A DNA stretch of 14,085 bases. Source: Candidatus Eiseniibacteriota bacterium (GTDB lineage: Bacteria; Eisenbacteria; RBG-16-71-46; JAFGJU01). Below are positions 7,620-14,085 of the stretch, piece by piece. The notes under the pieces are model-generated. The model did no database searches. It was given only the letters and a program-made list of their open reading frames with translations, and had not been told where the DNA came from. The stretch's first letter is position 1. Each line of letters begins with the position of its first letter. The translations under genes were made by a program, and so were the position numbers. The stretch spans positions 1-14,085 of the forward strand of contig JAFGJU010000212.1 in the NCBI GenBank assembly GCA_016928935.1. Reading direction: 5' to 3'.

Positions 7620-9251
7620 CTAGTACATGTCCTCGCCGTAGCCGCCGCCACCCGGCATCGGCGGGGTCTTCTTCTTTTCGGGCTTCTCGGCGACCAGAGC
7701 CTCGGTCGTCAGGAGCAGGCTGGCCACGCTTGCGGCGTTCTGCAGGGCCGTGCGGGCCACCTTGGTCGGGTCTATCACGCCGGCCTCGAACATGTCTTCG
7801 AACTTCTCGGTCTCGACGTTGAACCCGACGGTCTTCTTCTCTCTCTTCGCCTGCTCGACGATGACCGAGCCTTCCAGGCCGGCGTTGAACGCCAGCTGTC
7901 TCATCGGCTCTTCGAGAGAGCGCTTGACTATGTTGACACCCAGCTTCTCCTCGCCGTCCGCCTCGAGCTTGTCGAGAGCGCTCGCGGCTCTCAGGAAGGC
8001 GACCCCCCCGCCCGGAATGATGCCCTCTTCCACCGCGGCTCTGGTGGCGTGCAGGGCGTCCTCCACGCGGGCTTTCTTCTCTTTCATCTCGGTCTCGGTC
8101 GCGGCGCCTACGTTGATGACTGCCACGCCTCCGGCGAGCTTGGCCAGGCGCTCCTGGAGCTTCTCCTTGTCGTAATCGCTGGTGGACTCGTCTATCTCTC
8201 TCTTTATCTGCGCGACTCTGCCCTTTATCTCGTCCGCCTTGCCCACACCCTCGACGATGGTGGTGTTTTCCTTGTCGATCGTGACCCTCTTCGCGCGGCC
8301 CATGTCTTCGAGCTTCGCGTTCTCGAGCTTGACGCCGATGTCCTCGGATATCACCTTACCGCCGGTGAGCACGGCTATGTCTTCCATCATGGCCTTGCGC
8401 CTGTCTCCGAACCCCGGCGCCTTGACCGCGCAGCACGACAACGTGCCGCGGAGCTTGTTCACAACCAGGGTGGCCAGCGCCTCACCCTCGACGTCCTCGG
8501 CGATGACCAGGAGCGGCCTGCCCTTCTGCGCCACCTTCTCCAGCAGCGGAAGCAGGTCCTTCATGTTGGTTAGCTTCTTCTCGTACAGCAGCACGAAGCA
8601 GTCCTCGAGCACTACCTCCATCGAATCCTTCTCTGTGATGAAGTAAGGAGATATGTAGCCCCTGTCGAACTGCATCCCCTCGACCACGTCCAGGGAGGTC
8701 TCGATGCTCTTGGCCTCCTCGACGGTGATGGTGCCGTCCTTGCCGACTTTGTCCATGGCCTCGGCGATTATCTCGCCGATGCTGGAGTCGGAGTTGGCCG
8801 AGATCGTGGCCACCTGCGAGATTTCTTTCCTGTCCTTCACCGGCTTCGAGAGCTTCTTGAGCTCATCCAGTATCGCGACGACCGCCTTCTCTATTCCCCT
8901 CTTGATGCCCATGGGGTTGCTGCCGGCAGTCACGTTCTTGAGGCCTTCCCTGAAGATCGCTTCGGCCAGGATGGTCGCGGTGGTCGTGCCGTCGCCGGCC
9001 ACGTCGCTGGTCTTGGAGGCCACCTCCCGCACCATCTGCGCGCCCATGTTCTTGTAGGGGTCCTCCAGCTCGATTTCCTTGGCCACCGTCACGCCGTCCT
9101 TCGTGATGGTGGGAGAACCCCACTTCTTGTCCAGAACGACGTTCCGTCCCCTGGGTCCGAGCGTCACCTTGACCGCGCGACTGAGAGTCTGAACGCCTTC
9201 GAGGATGGCCTGCCTGGCTTCCTCCTGAAAGACCATCTGCTTAGCAGCCAT
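7620..9251 (-). CDS. groEL: Chaperonin GroEL (60 kDa, group I)
   Basis: GroEL forms the double-ring cage that refolds proteins in the cytoplasm using ATP and the GroES lid. At 543 residues the protein is full length. Recognisable blocks are VKVTLGPRGRNVVLDKKWGSPTITKDG near the N-terminus, the ATP-site motif DVAGDGTTTAT, the apical KAPGFGDRRKAMMEDIAVLTGG, and EEGIIPGGGVAFLRA. The C-terminus ends in PGGGGYGEDMY and lacks the long GGM-repeat tail seen in E. coli GroEL. The ATG at 9251 is preceded by AAGGAG at a spacing of 9; an ATG at 9260 directly abuts that site and is rejected. groES lies 174 bases upstream in the same direction, an unusually long gap for this operon. Confidence 0.99.
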   Translation of the reverse strand: MAAKQMVFQEEARQAILEGVQTLSRAVKVTLGPRGRNVVLDKKWGSPTITKDGVTVAKEIELEDPYKNMGAQMVREVASKTSDVAGDGTTTATILAEAIFREGLKNVTAGSNPMGIKRGIEKAVVAILDELKKLSKPVKDRKEISQVATISANSDSSIGEIIAEAMDKVGKDGTITVEEAKSIETSLDVVEGMQFDRGYISPYFITEKDSMEVVLEDCFVLLYEKKLTNMKDLLPLLEKVAQKGRPLLVIAEDVEGEALATLVVNKLRGTLSCCAVKAPGFGDRRKAMMEDIAVLTGGKVISEDIGVKLENAKLEDMGRAKRVTIDKENTTIVEGVGKADEIKGRVAQIKREIDESTSDYDKEKLQERLAKLAGGVAVINVGAATETEMKEKKARVEDALHATRAAVEEGIIPGGGVAFLRAASALDKLEADGEEKLGVNIVKRSLEEPMRQLAFNAGLEGSVIVEQAKREKKTVGFNVETEKFEDMFEAGVIDPTKVARTALQNAASVASLLLTTEALVAEKPEKKKTPPMPGGGGYGEDMY

Positions 9252-9296
9252 GTAAATCATCTCCTTGTGAGAAGTGTTTCAGTGACCTGTGCCCTT

Positions 9297-9389
9297 GATG
9301 CCGTGGGCATCGGGCGCGCTCTGGCGACATTAACGGCGGGATCGCGGGGCGCCGGAGGCCGCGGGCGGTCCCCGTGTCGCCTCCCGCGG
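9297..9389. other. Hairpins in the groES-groEL spacer
   Basis: Two inverted repeats lie in the 174-base spacer. GATGCC (9297-9302) and GGCATC (9306-9311) enclose a 3-base loop. CCGCGGG (9359-9365) and CCCGCGG (9383-9389) enclose a 17-base loop. In the transcript the second stem would form soon after the groES stop. It could protect or process the message, or partly terminate it. No groEL-specific promoter is obvious. Confidence 0.4.
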
Positions 9390-9425
9390 TTCCTGCAATC
9401 CTCGCTAAAGCTCCCGACTGCGCCT

Positions 9426-9716
9426 CTATTCTGTGATTATGGCAAGCACGTCGTCCTCGCGCATGATCGTGTACTCTTTCCCGTCGATCTTGACGTCGGT
9501 GCCGGAGTACTTGCCTATGAGAATCTTGTCGCCCTTCTTCACCTCCAGAGGGATCCTCTTGCCGTCCTCGTTAAGGCGGCCGGTACCGACGGCGATGACC
9601 TTACATTCCTGAGGTTTCTCCTTCGCCGTGTCGGGGATTATTATGCCGCCCTTCTTCACTTCCTTCTCCTCGATACGCTCGACAAGGATCCTATCTGCCA
9701 ACGGAGTGACCTTCAT
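9426..9716 (-). CDS. groES: Co-chaperonin GroES (10 kDa)
   Basis: GroES is the heptameric lid of the GroEL cage. The 96-residue protein is the usual size and begins with the family opening MKVTPLADRILVERIEEKE. It has the mobile-loop block GGIIIPDTAKEKPQECKVIAVG and the roof-region and C-terminal pattern KIDGKEYTIMREDDVLAII. The ATG at 9716 has AAAGGAG at a spacing of 8. A TTG seven codons upstream (9737) would lie just before that ribosome binding site and is rejected. It is the first gene of the groES-groEL pair. No CIRCE element (TTAGCACTC with its inverted copy) is visible upstream, so the HrcA repressor is unlikely to control it through a standard site. Confidence 0.98.
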   Translation of the reverse strand: MKVTPLADRILVERIEEKEVKKGGIIIPDTAKEKPQECKVIAVGTGRLNEDGKRIPLEVKKGDKILIGKYSGTDVKIDGKEYTIMREDDVLAIITE

Positions 9717-10192
9717 GATACGTTCTCCTTTCCGCAATATGAATCACTCGTGTTCAAGAACGACACACGCAATGCAACACAAACGAACCCGGTCAATTCG
9801 TGTTTTGGTCGATTCCTACCCGTAATCTGGACTCATCACCTCCCGGCTGAGCCAACCCGATAAGAACGTAGACTGGAGATTGTGGATTTTGGGCGCCTCT
9901 CCGGCTTCGCTTTTGCCCCACGCCCTACCAGTGACCCCACCCGGTAGCTTATAAGTTTGCCACAGGCTCGGCCCCGAGTGCAACACCAAACCTTTTCGGC
10001 ACACCGGGGGCGCTGCGGCGTGACTGGCATGCTCAGCCCGCCGGCTGAAACGCGCAATGTATCTCATTAAATTAGAATGTGTTGGAGATGAGCTGCTCGC
10101 GTCTGAATCCGCGCCCGGCCGGGGGCTCTGCCCTGCGCAGCGCCCCCAGGCGGGGCCGCCTGCCGAAGCCCCGGCGGGTGAGCTCGCGCCGG
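9717..10192. other. Non-coding stretch between rmuC and groES
   Basis: No convincing gene lies in these 476 bases; the short open frames lack recognisable content. On the rmuC side there are G+C-rich inverted repeats. CCGGCG (10171-10176) pairs with CGCCGG (10187-10192), directly after the rmuC stop, and GGGGGC (10121-10126) pairs with GCCCCC (10142-10147). These may end rmuC transcription. The A+T-richer half nearer groES should hold its promoter. A minus-strand TTGACC at 9791-9796 is a possible -35, but the word 17 bases on (ATTGCG) is a poor -10. No CIRCE element and no tRNA were found. Confidence 0.5.
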
Positions 10193-11506
10193 CTACAAGG
10201 TTCGACCGGGCTCCCCCTGGTCGTCCTCACTCGACGCCTGCTCGACGACCGAGGACGGCAGCTGCCTGTTGACCTTGGCCCCAAGTCGTCGCAATTCCTC
10301 GACTCGCCCAACGAGGTTACCCCTGCCCTCCTTCAGCCGCTTGAGCGCCAGCTCAAACGACTCGGACACGCCGCCCAGCTTCTTCTGCGCCTCCAGCATG
10401 GCGTCCGTGATCAGCACGACCTGGTCGTACAGCTTGCCGGCCCTGTCGGCGATGACCTCGGCGTTGCGATTCTCGTTCTCGCGCCGCCAGATCTGTGCGA
10501 TCAGCTTGAGCGTCGCCATCAGATTGTACGGGCCGACCACCACGACGTTGGCCTTGGCCTCGTCGTAGAGGAGCTCCCTGTCCGACTGCAATGCGGCCTG
10601 AAACGCAGGTTCCAGCGGTATGCACATGACCACAAAGCTCAGCGTCCTGTTCCCCAGTAGATCGCTGTAATTCTTGGAGCTCAATTCCTCCATGTGTCTG
10701 CGCACGGACTTGAGATGCTCGGACAACGCCACGTCCTTCGCCTCACAGTCGTCGAGACTGCAGAAGCGCTCGAAGGCGGTCAGAGAAACCTTCGAATCGA
10801 CGATCACGGCCTTGTCGCCCGGGAGATACACAATGAAGTCCGGCCTCTTGAGACTGCCGTCTTCCGCGCGCAGCGAAACCTGCGCGTCGTACTCCCTGCC
10901 GCGCTCCAGCCCCGACACCTCGAATATCCTCTCGACTATCAGCTCTCCCCAGTCCCCCTGCTTCTTGGCGTCGCCCTTTATGGCCTTGGCCAGGTTGTTG
11001 GCCTCGTCGCTGACCTTGTTGCTCAACTCCTGCAGCTGCCGCACCTGCTCTAGGAGTCTGGCGGACTGCTCGGTGTCGTTCTTGTGCACCTCGTCGACTC
11101 TCTGGCGGAACGACTCCAGCTGCTCCTTGAGGGGCTGCAGCAGCCCGGACATCCGCTCCCGGTTCTGCTCGCTGAGCGCTTTGCCCTTGTCCTCGAATAT
11201 CCTGTTGGCCAGGTTCTCGAACTCCGTCTTGAGCCGTGCTTCGGCGTCCTGAAGCAGCTTGAGCTTCTCGGCCGCGACGCGCCTTTCGTTCTCCAGGTCC
11301 GCCGTGAGCTTTGCCTTCTCTACCTCGAGGGTCCCGATCAACTCTGCCTTCTGCTGCAGCTCCCTGGTCGCGACGTCAAAGTCCTGGTCTCTTGTCCGCA
11401 GCCGTGCCAGCTCGCTTCGGTCGGGAGAGTCCTTCACCACGCGAAAGGCGATGAAGGCCAGAAGCGCAATGACAGGAATCACGGCGGCAACTACTACCAG
11501 GACCAT
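10193..11506 (-). CDS. rmuC: DNA recombination protein RmuC
   Basis: RmuC is a predicted nuclease-like protein reported in E. coli to limit DNA inversions at short inverted repeats; its biochemistry is poorly known. The 437-residue protein begins with a membrane segment (about residues 2-22). A long charged coiled coil (about 35-160) follows, then the RmuC domain. That domain carries KKQGDWGELIVERIFE, the PD-(D/E)XK-like block RPDFIVYLPGDKAVIVDSK, and VVMCIPLEPAF. The tail of about 30 residues is polar. The ATG at 11506 is preceded by AGGAG at a spacing of 8; a GTG three codons upstream overlaps that site and is rejected. The rhomboid gene ends 90 bases upstream in the same direction, so cotranscription is possible. 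Confidence 0.95.
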   Translation of the reverse strand: MVLVVVAAVIPVIALLAFIAFRVVKDSPDRSELARLRTRDQDFDVATRELQQKAELIGTLEVEKAKLTADLENERRVAAEKLKLLQDAEARLKTEFENLANRIFEDKGKALSEQNRERMSGLLQPLKEQLESFRQRVDEVHKNDTEQSARLLEQVRQLQELSNKVSDEANNLAKAIKGDAKKQGDWGELIVERIFEVSGLERGREYDAQVSLRAEDGSLKRPDFIVYLPGDKAVIVDSKVSLTAFERFCSLDDCEAKDVALSEHLKSVRRHMEELSSKNYSDLLGNRTLSFVVMCIPLEPAFQAALQSDRELLYDEAKANVVVVGPYNLMATLKLIAQIWRRENENRNAEVIADRAGKLYDQVVLITDAMLEAQKKLGGVSESFELALKRLKEGRGNLVGRVEELRRLGAKVNRQLPSSVVEQASSEDDQGEPGRTL

Positions 11507-11596
11507 GTCAATCACTCCTCACTGCTCATCACGATTACCGTGGTTCTACGACGGACACAGTCGGGGCCGGGCCGGACCCGGACGCTCGCCCCGGAT

Positions 11597-12277
11597 TCAA
11601 TGCCCCCACTCCCGTCCGCGCTTTCTGAACACAAACTGGAGCCCGGCGCCGGCAACGAACCCTCCCACGTGAGCCCACCACGCCACTCCCCCCGCGTCGC
11701 CGCTCGCGCTCAGAGAAGCCGCGCCCACGACGAACTGCAACAGGAACCAGAACCCCAGAAACAGAAAAGCCGGCAGCTGCACCACCTGAAGGTAAAAGCC
11801 GAGGGGCACCAGAGTCAAGACCCTCGACCTGGGATACAGCAGGAAGTATGCGCCCAGGACCCCCGCAATCGCGCCGCTCGCGCCGATGGTAGGCACCGTG
11901 GACGAAGGGTTGGCCAGGACGTGCGTGAGGCTTGCGGCAATGCCGCACAGAAGATAGAAGACGAGAAAGCGGATGCGGCCCAGCCGATCCTCTACGTTAT
12001 CGCCGAATATCCAGAGATAAAGCATGTTGCCGCCCACGTGGAGCCACCCTCCGTGAAGGAAGATGGAGGTGATGAGCGCGTGGGGCCTGAACGCAACACC
12101 GGCCGCTTCCCCGGCGGACGTGAGGCTGGCCGGTATCAGACCGTTCCGCATGATTAAATCGTTGACCCCACGGCCGAGCGCGAACTCGTAAACGAACACG
12201 GCCACGTTGACGACAATGAGGGACACCGACACTACCGGGAAACTGCGCGACGGTATTGTGTCTCTGAGCGGTATCGT
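11597..12277 (-). CDS. Rhomboid-family intramembrane serine protease (probable ACG start)
   Basis: This protein would cleave membrane proteins within the bilayer. It has about six membrane segments. The conserved block HGGWLHVGGNMLYLWIFGDN carries the oxyanion-site residues. The catalytic serine is in GASGAIAG (Ser134) and the partner histidine in WWAHVGGF (His203), so the active site looks intact. Related proteins usually start MIPLRD-IPS. Here the frame reads (Thr)IPLRDTIPSRSFP, with ACG where ATG is expected and AAGGAG 8 bases upstream (12286-12291). I therefore place the start at the ACG, giving 226 residues. The only ordinary in-frame start is a GTG at 12445, without a ribosome binding site. 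It would add 56 residues rich in Gly, Arg and Pro; an automatic gene caller would probably choose it. The gene follows baeRF10-like and precedes rmuC. Confidence 0.9.
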   Translation of the reverse strand, partial: TIPLRDTIPSRSFPVVSVSLIVVNVAVFVYEFALGRGVNDLIMRNGLIPASLTSAGEAAGVAFRPHALITSIFLHGGWLHVGGNMLYLWIFGDNVEDRLGRIRFLVFYLLCGIAASLTHVLANPSSTVPTIGASGAIAGVLGAYFLLYPRSRVLTLVPLGFYLQVVQLPAFLFLGFWFLLQFVVGAASLSASGDAGGVAWWAHVGGFVAGAGLQFVFRKRGREWGH

Positions 12278-12285
12278 GACTACGT

Positions 12286-12291
12286 CTCCTT
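12286..12291 (-). promoter_or_regulatory. Ribosome binding site that decides the rhomboid start
   Basis: AAGGAG on the minus strand lies 8 bases before the ACG codon at 12277-12275. It is as strong and as well spaced as the groEL, groES and rmuC sites in this window. No ATG, GTG or TTG lies at a usable distance in the rhomboid frame. Confidence 0.6.
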
Positions 12292-12473
12292 GAATCTGCC
12301 CGGCCGCGGCCGGCTGAATCTCGGTCGGTCCCGCCCTTGACCCGCCGGCCCGGTTCCTGCCCCACGGCCCTCTGGGTGCCCCGGTTCCCTGCCTGCTCGA
12401 TTCCCGGTCTGCTCGACCCTCGGTCTGCCTGCCTCTCGCCGCCACCGTCCGAGAAACGCAGTGGACTTACTCG

Positions 12474-13619
12474 CTACGCTGTCAGCGCGAACCGGAGGAC
12501 CGCGGCGACGTGTCCTTCGTCGGCCAGGCCGGCCGCGGGACTGACGTGGGCCACCTTGGCGTCGCGGCGCAGGGCTTCTCGGATTGCCTCCTCGACCACG
12601 TCGGGGACGGACCTGGTCTCTGCGCGGCACGCCGGGCATTTCTGTTCGTCCGTGCCCACGAACCCGCACGCGTCGCAGACCACGCCCTTCTCTACGTAAC
12701 CCATTTCCACCACCAGTGTGTGGACCTGGTTCCTGCGCAGCGCTCCGAGAGTGGCCCTCAGGCCCAGAACGCCCAGCCCTCCGGCCCTGGCACTCTGTAC
12801 CAGCCTCTGCACGAGCTCTCTGTCGGAGCGCTCCTCTATCTGTCTGTGTACCTCCATCGTCTTCCTGAGTGCCTCCTCCAGCGACGCGGAGGCCTCCACG
12901 GACACGCGGGCGGCAACCCTCTCTTTCAGGTAGCTGTGCAGGACCTTCTCGAAATCTGCCAGCACATCCGGGCGGCCGCCGATGATGAGCCTGTCGAACT
13001 TCTTGCGTTGGAAGAGGTCGTACGCGACGTCCGCGGCGCGTTTGAAATGCCTGTGCACGTGATCTTCGATGTGTCTCTCTATACGGCGCTCCTCGTACCC
13101 TCCCCAGCCGGACGCACGCACCCTTCCGGGCACGTCGCCCAGAAGCTGCGACTGCTCCTCTATCTCGCCCATCGTCACGGCGAACACCCTGGCCCTTTCC
13201 CTGTCCACAAGCACCGTGCAGTAACGCTCGTACTCGTCCAGCAGCATCGTGAACGGACGTATGTAGGGTCCCCTGTCCACGAGCAGCACATTCCTCACTG
13301 GCCCGGGGAGCGGGAAGGCCTCCCACATCTTCGCGGCAGAGCACGAGAACACGGCGATTCCCTTCGCACCTTTTCTGTCCAGCTCGGTGCCGACGAATCG
13401 CGACAGTCTCTCCAAGTCCTCGGCGACGGACTGTCTTCCCTCCCGGCCGGCGGGCAGTCCGTCCAGCTCCTGTTTCTTCTCCTTTATCAGGCCCTTGAGG
13501 ACTATCTCGGCGTCCTTGGTGGTGAACTGGGGCGAGCTCAGGTCCAGGTACAGGCTGGTGGTCAGGAGTTTCTTGTCCGAGCGCTTGAGCAGTGTCGAGA
13601 CTAGGTCATAGTTGATCAT
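12474..13619 (-). CDS. Bacterial eRF1-like protein, baeRF10-type, with zinc ribbon
   Basis: This 381-residue protein belongs to the bacterial archaeo-eukaryotic release factor-like group, which is related to eRF1, Pelota and Vms1/VLRF1. Members are thought to act at the ribosomal peptidyl-transferase centre, perhaps rescuing stalled nascent chains. A typical N-terminal domain is followed by a loop, GWGGYEERR (171-179), and the helix RIERHIEDHVHRHFKRAADVAYDL, which line up with the GGQ loop and following helix of eRF1. The Gln position is Tyr here. Near the C-terminus CDACGFVGTDEQKCPAC (Cys315, 318, 328, 331) makes a zinc ribbon. The ATG at 13619 has a GGAGGAGGAAGG tract about 6 bases upstream. 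The rhomboid gene follows in the same direction. Family membership is recalled from motif pattern, not from a search. Confidence 0.88.
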   Translation of the reverse strand: MINYDLVSTLLKRSDKKLLTTSLYLDLSSPQFTTKDAEIVLKGLIKEKKQELDGLPAGREGRQSVAEDLERLSRFVGTELDRKGAKGIAVFSCSAAKMWEAFPLPGPVRNVLLVDRGPYIRPFTMLLDEYERYCTVLVDRERARVFAVTMGEIEEQSQLLGDVPGRVRASGWGGYEERRIERHIEDHVHRHFKRAADVAYDLFQRKKFDRLIIGGRPDVLADFEKVLHSYLKERVAARVSVEASASLEEALRKTMEVHRQIEERSDRELVQRLVQSARAGGLGVLGLRATLGALRRNQVHTLVVEMGYVEKGVVCDACGFVGTDEQKCPACRAETRSVPDVVEEAIREALRRDAKVAHVSPAAGLADEGHVAAVLRFALTA

Positions 13620-13977
13620 TTGACACCTTCCTCCTCCGCACGGCAACGGGACGTGGCCCGGGATTCACACGAGCTCGGGAAACGACAAACACAGAGGAAC
13701 GTTACCAGACGGCGCCCAAACCGTCGTGGCGAGAGGAATACCTGGTCCGCGAACTAGACTGAGTGCCATGGTCTGACCCATCCTAACACATCCGTCCGGA
13801 CCAAGCAACGCAGGACAATAAAGGAGCCCCACCGTCTCCGTCCCGGTGTGGAGCGTGCAGAGACACCAAGAGGAGATAGCGGGGCCTCCGAATGGAAATC
13901 TGTTTTCGGGGTGCAACTCCGTCCAACACCACGCTAACCCAACCCGAGGCCGGAGTCAAGCTTTTCGGCCCGCTAAT
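13620..13977. other. Non-coding stretch upstream of the baeRF10-like gene
   Basis: No convincing gene, tRNA or rRNA is seen. The part next to the gene should hold its promoter, and the word CGTGTGAATCC (minus strand, 13661-13671) is shared with the helicase upstream region. No clear sigma-70 pair can be assigned. A short minus-strand open frame (13665-13916) starts at TTG without a ribosome binding site and resembles nothing known. Confidence 0.45.
13661..13671 (-). promoter_or_regulatory. 11-bp word shared with the helicase upstream region
   Basis: The minus strand reads CGTGTGAATCC, ending 42 bases before the baeRF10-like ATG. It matches 3841-3851, which ends 46 bases before the helicase ATG. 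The equal placement suggests a promoter or regulator site. Confidence 0.3.
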
Positions 13978-14085
13978 ACCTGGCCGTATGTGAGCCGCAG
14001 ACCGATTGCCGCTTCGCTCGGACGTGCGCCAGCATCGGACCGATTGCCGCTTCCCCCGGGCGCGCGTGAGCAGCAGACCGATTGC
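13978..14085. repeat. 38-bp tandem repeat array, cut by the right edge
   Basis: GACCGATTGCCGCTTC starts at 14000 and again at 14038, and its first 10 bases recur at 14076 where the window ends, so the period is exactly 38 bp. The other 22 bases of each unit are G+C rich and only partly conserved. The 22 bases before the first core (13978-13999) match the tail of the second unit at 16 of 22 positions, so a decayed earlier unit may be present. Since 38 is not a multiple of 3, a repeated protein segment is unlikely. The conserved core is too short for a normal CRISPR repeat. Confidence 0.8.

Noticed and set aside
9738..9900. CIRCE or sigma-32 promoter before groES
   Set aside because: No TTAGCACTC inverted pair is present. 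A CTTGAA word occurs, but no matching CCCAT-type -10 follows and it is too close to the start codon.
9816..10067. 83-codon minus-strand open frame upstream of groES
   Set aside because: No ribosome binding site and no recognisable protein pattern. The region more likely holds the groES promoter.
13665..13916. 83-codon minus-strand open frame near the right end
   Set aside because: TTG start without a ribosome binding site, and its composition does not resemble the neighbouring genes.
14000..14085. CRISPR array reading of the 38-bp repeats
   Set aside because: The conserved core is only 16 bases and the intervening 22 bases are partly alike between units, unlike repeats with unique spacers. 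No cas gene is present.

Overview
The window comes from a bacterial chromosome of high G+C content. It carries group I chaperonin genes (groES-groEL), Shine-Dalgarno sequences of the AGGAG type, and mixed ATG, GTG and TTG starts. The protein set (groESL, rmuC, rhomboid, a UvrD-RecB fusion, a bacterial eRF1-like protein) does not pin down a phylum. An uncultivated or deeply branching Gram-negative-type lineage is a reasonable guess, but only a guess. Nine of the ten genes I can support lie on the minus strand. The only plus-strand gene is a ZIP-family metal transporter.

Layout from left to right. (1) 1-638 is a NatA-like ABC ATPase whose C-terminal end runs off the left edge. (2) 817-3795 is a 992-residue SF1 helicase of the UvrD/PcrA type, fused to a C-terminal PD-(D/E)XK nuclease with an iron-sulfur-type cysteine set. 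(3) 4023-4877 is a short-chain dehydrogenase that lacks the usual catalytic serine. (4) 5051-6382 is an EntS-like MFS exporter. (5) 6383-6671 is a divergent intergenic region with four degenerate 20-bp repeats at a 27-28 bp period, a 10-bp inverted repeat and a sigma-70-like promoter facing the ZIP gene. (6) 6672-7418 is the ZIP transporter, followed by two hairpins that probably terminate it and the convergent groEL. (7) 7620-9716 is groES-groEL, with an unusually long, hairpin-containing gap between the two genes. (8) 9717-10192 is a non-coding stretch. (9) 10193-13619 holds rmuC, a rhomboid protease and a baeRF10-like eRF1-family protein, all in one direction. (10) 13620-14085 is non-coding and ends in a 38-bp tandem repeat cut by the right edge.

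Most of the content is housekeeping: protein folding, DNA repair and recombination, membrane proteolysis, ribosome-associated quality control, and transport. There is no CRISPR array, no intact transposon, no phage gene, no tRNA and no rRNA. The points most worth a second look are the two repeat arrays, the probable ACG start of the rhomboid gene, the altered GGQ-equivalent loop of the eRF1-like protein, the altered active sites of the SDR and ZIP proteins, and an 11-bp word at the same distance upstream of two minus-strand genes.
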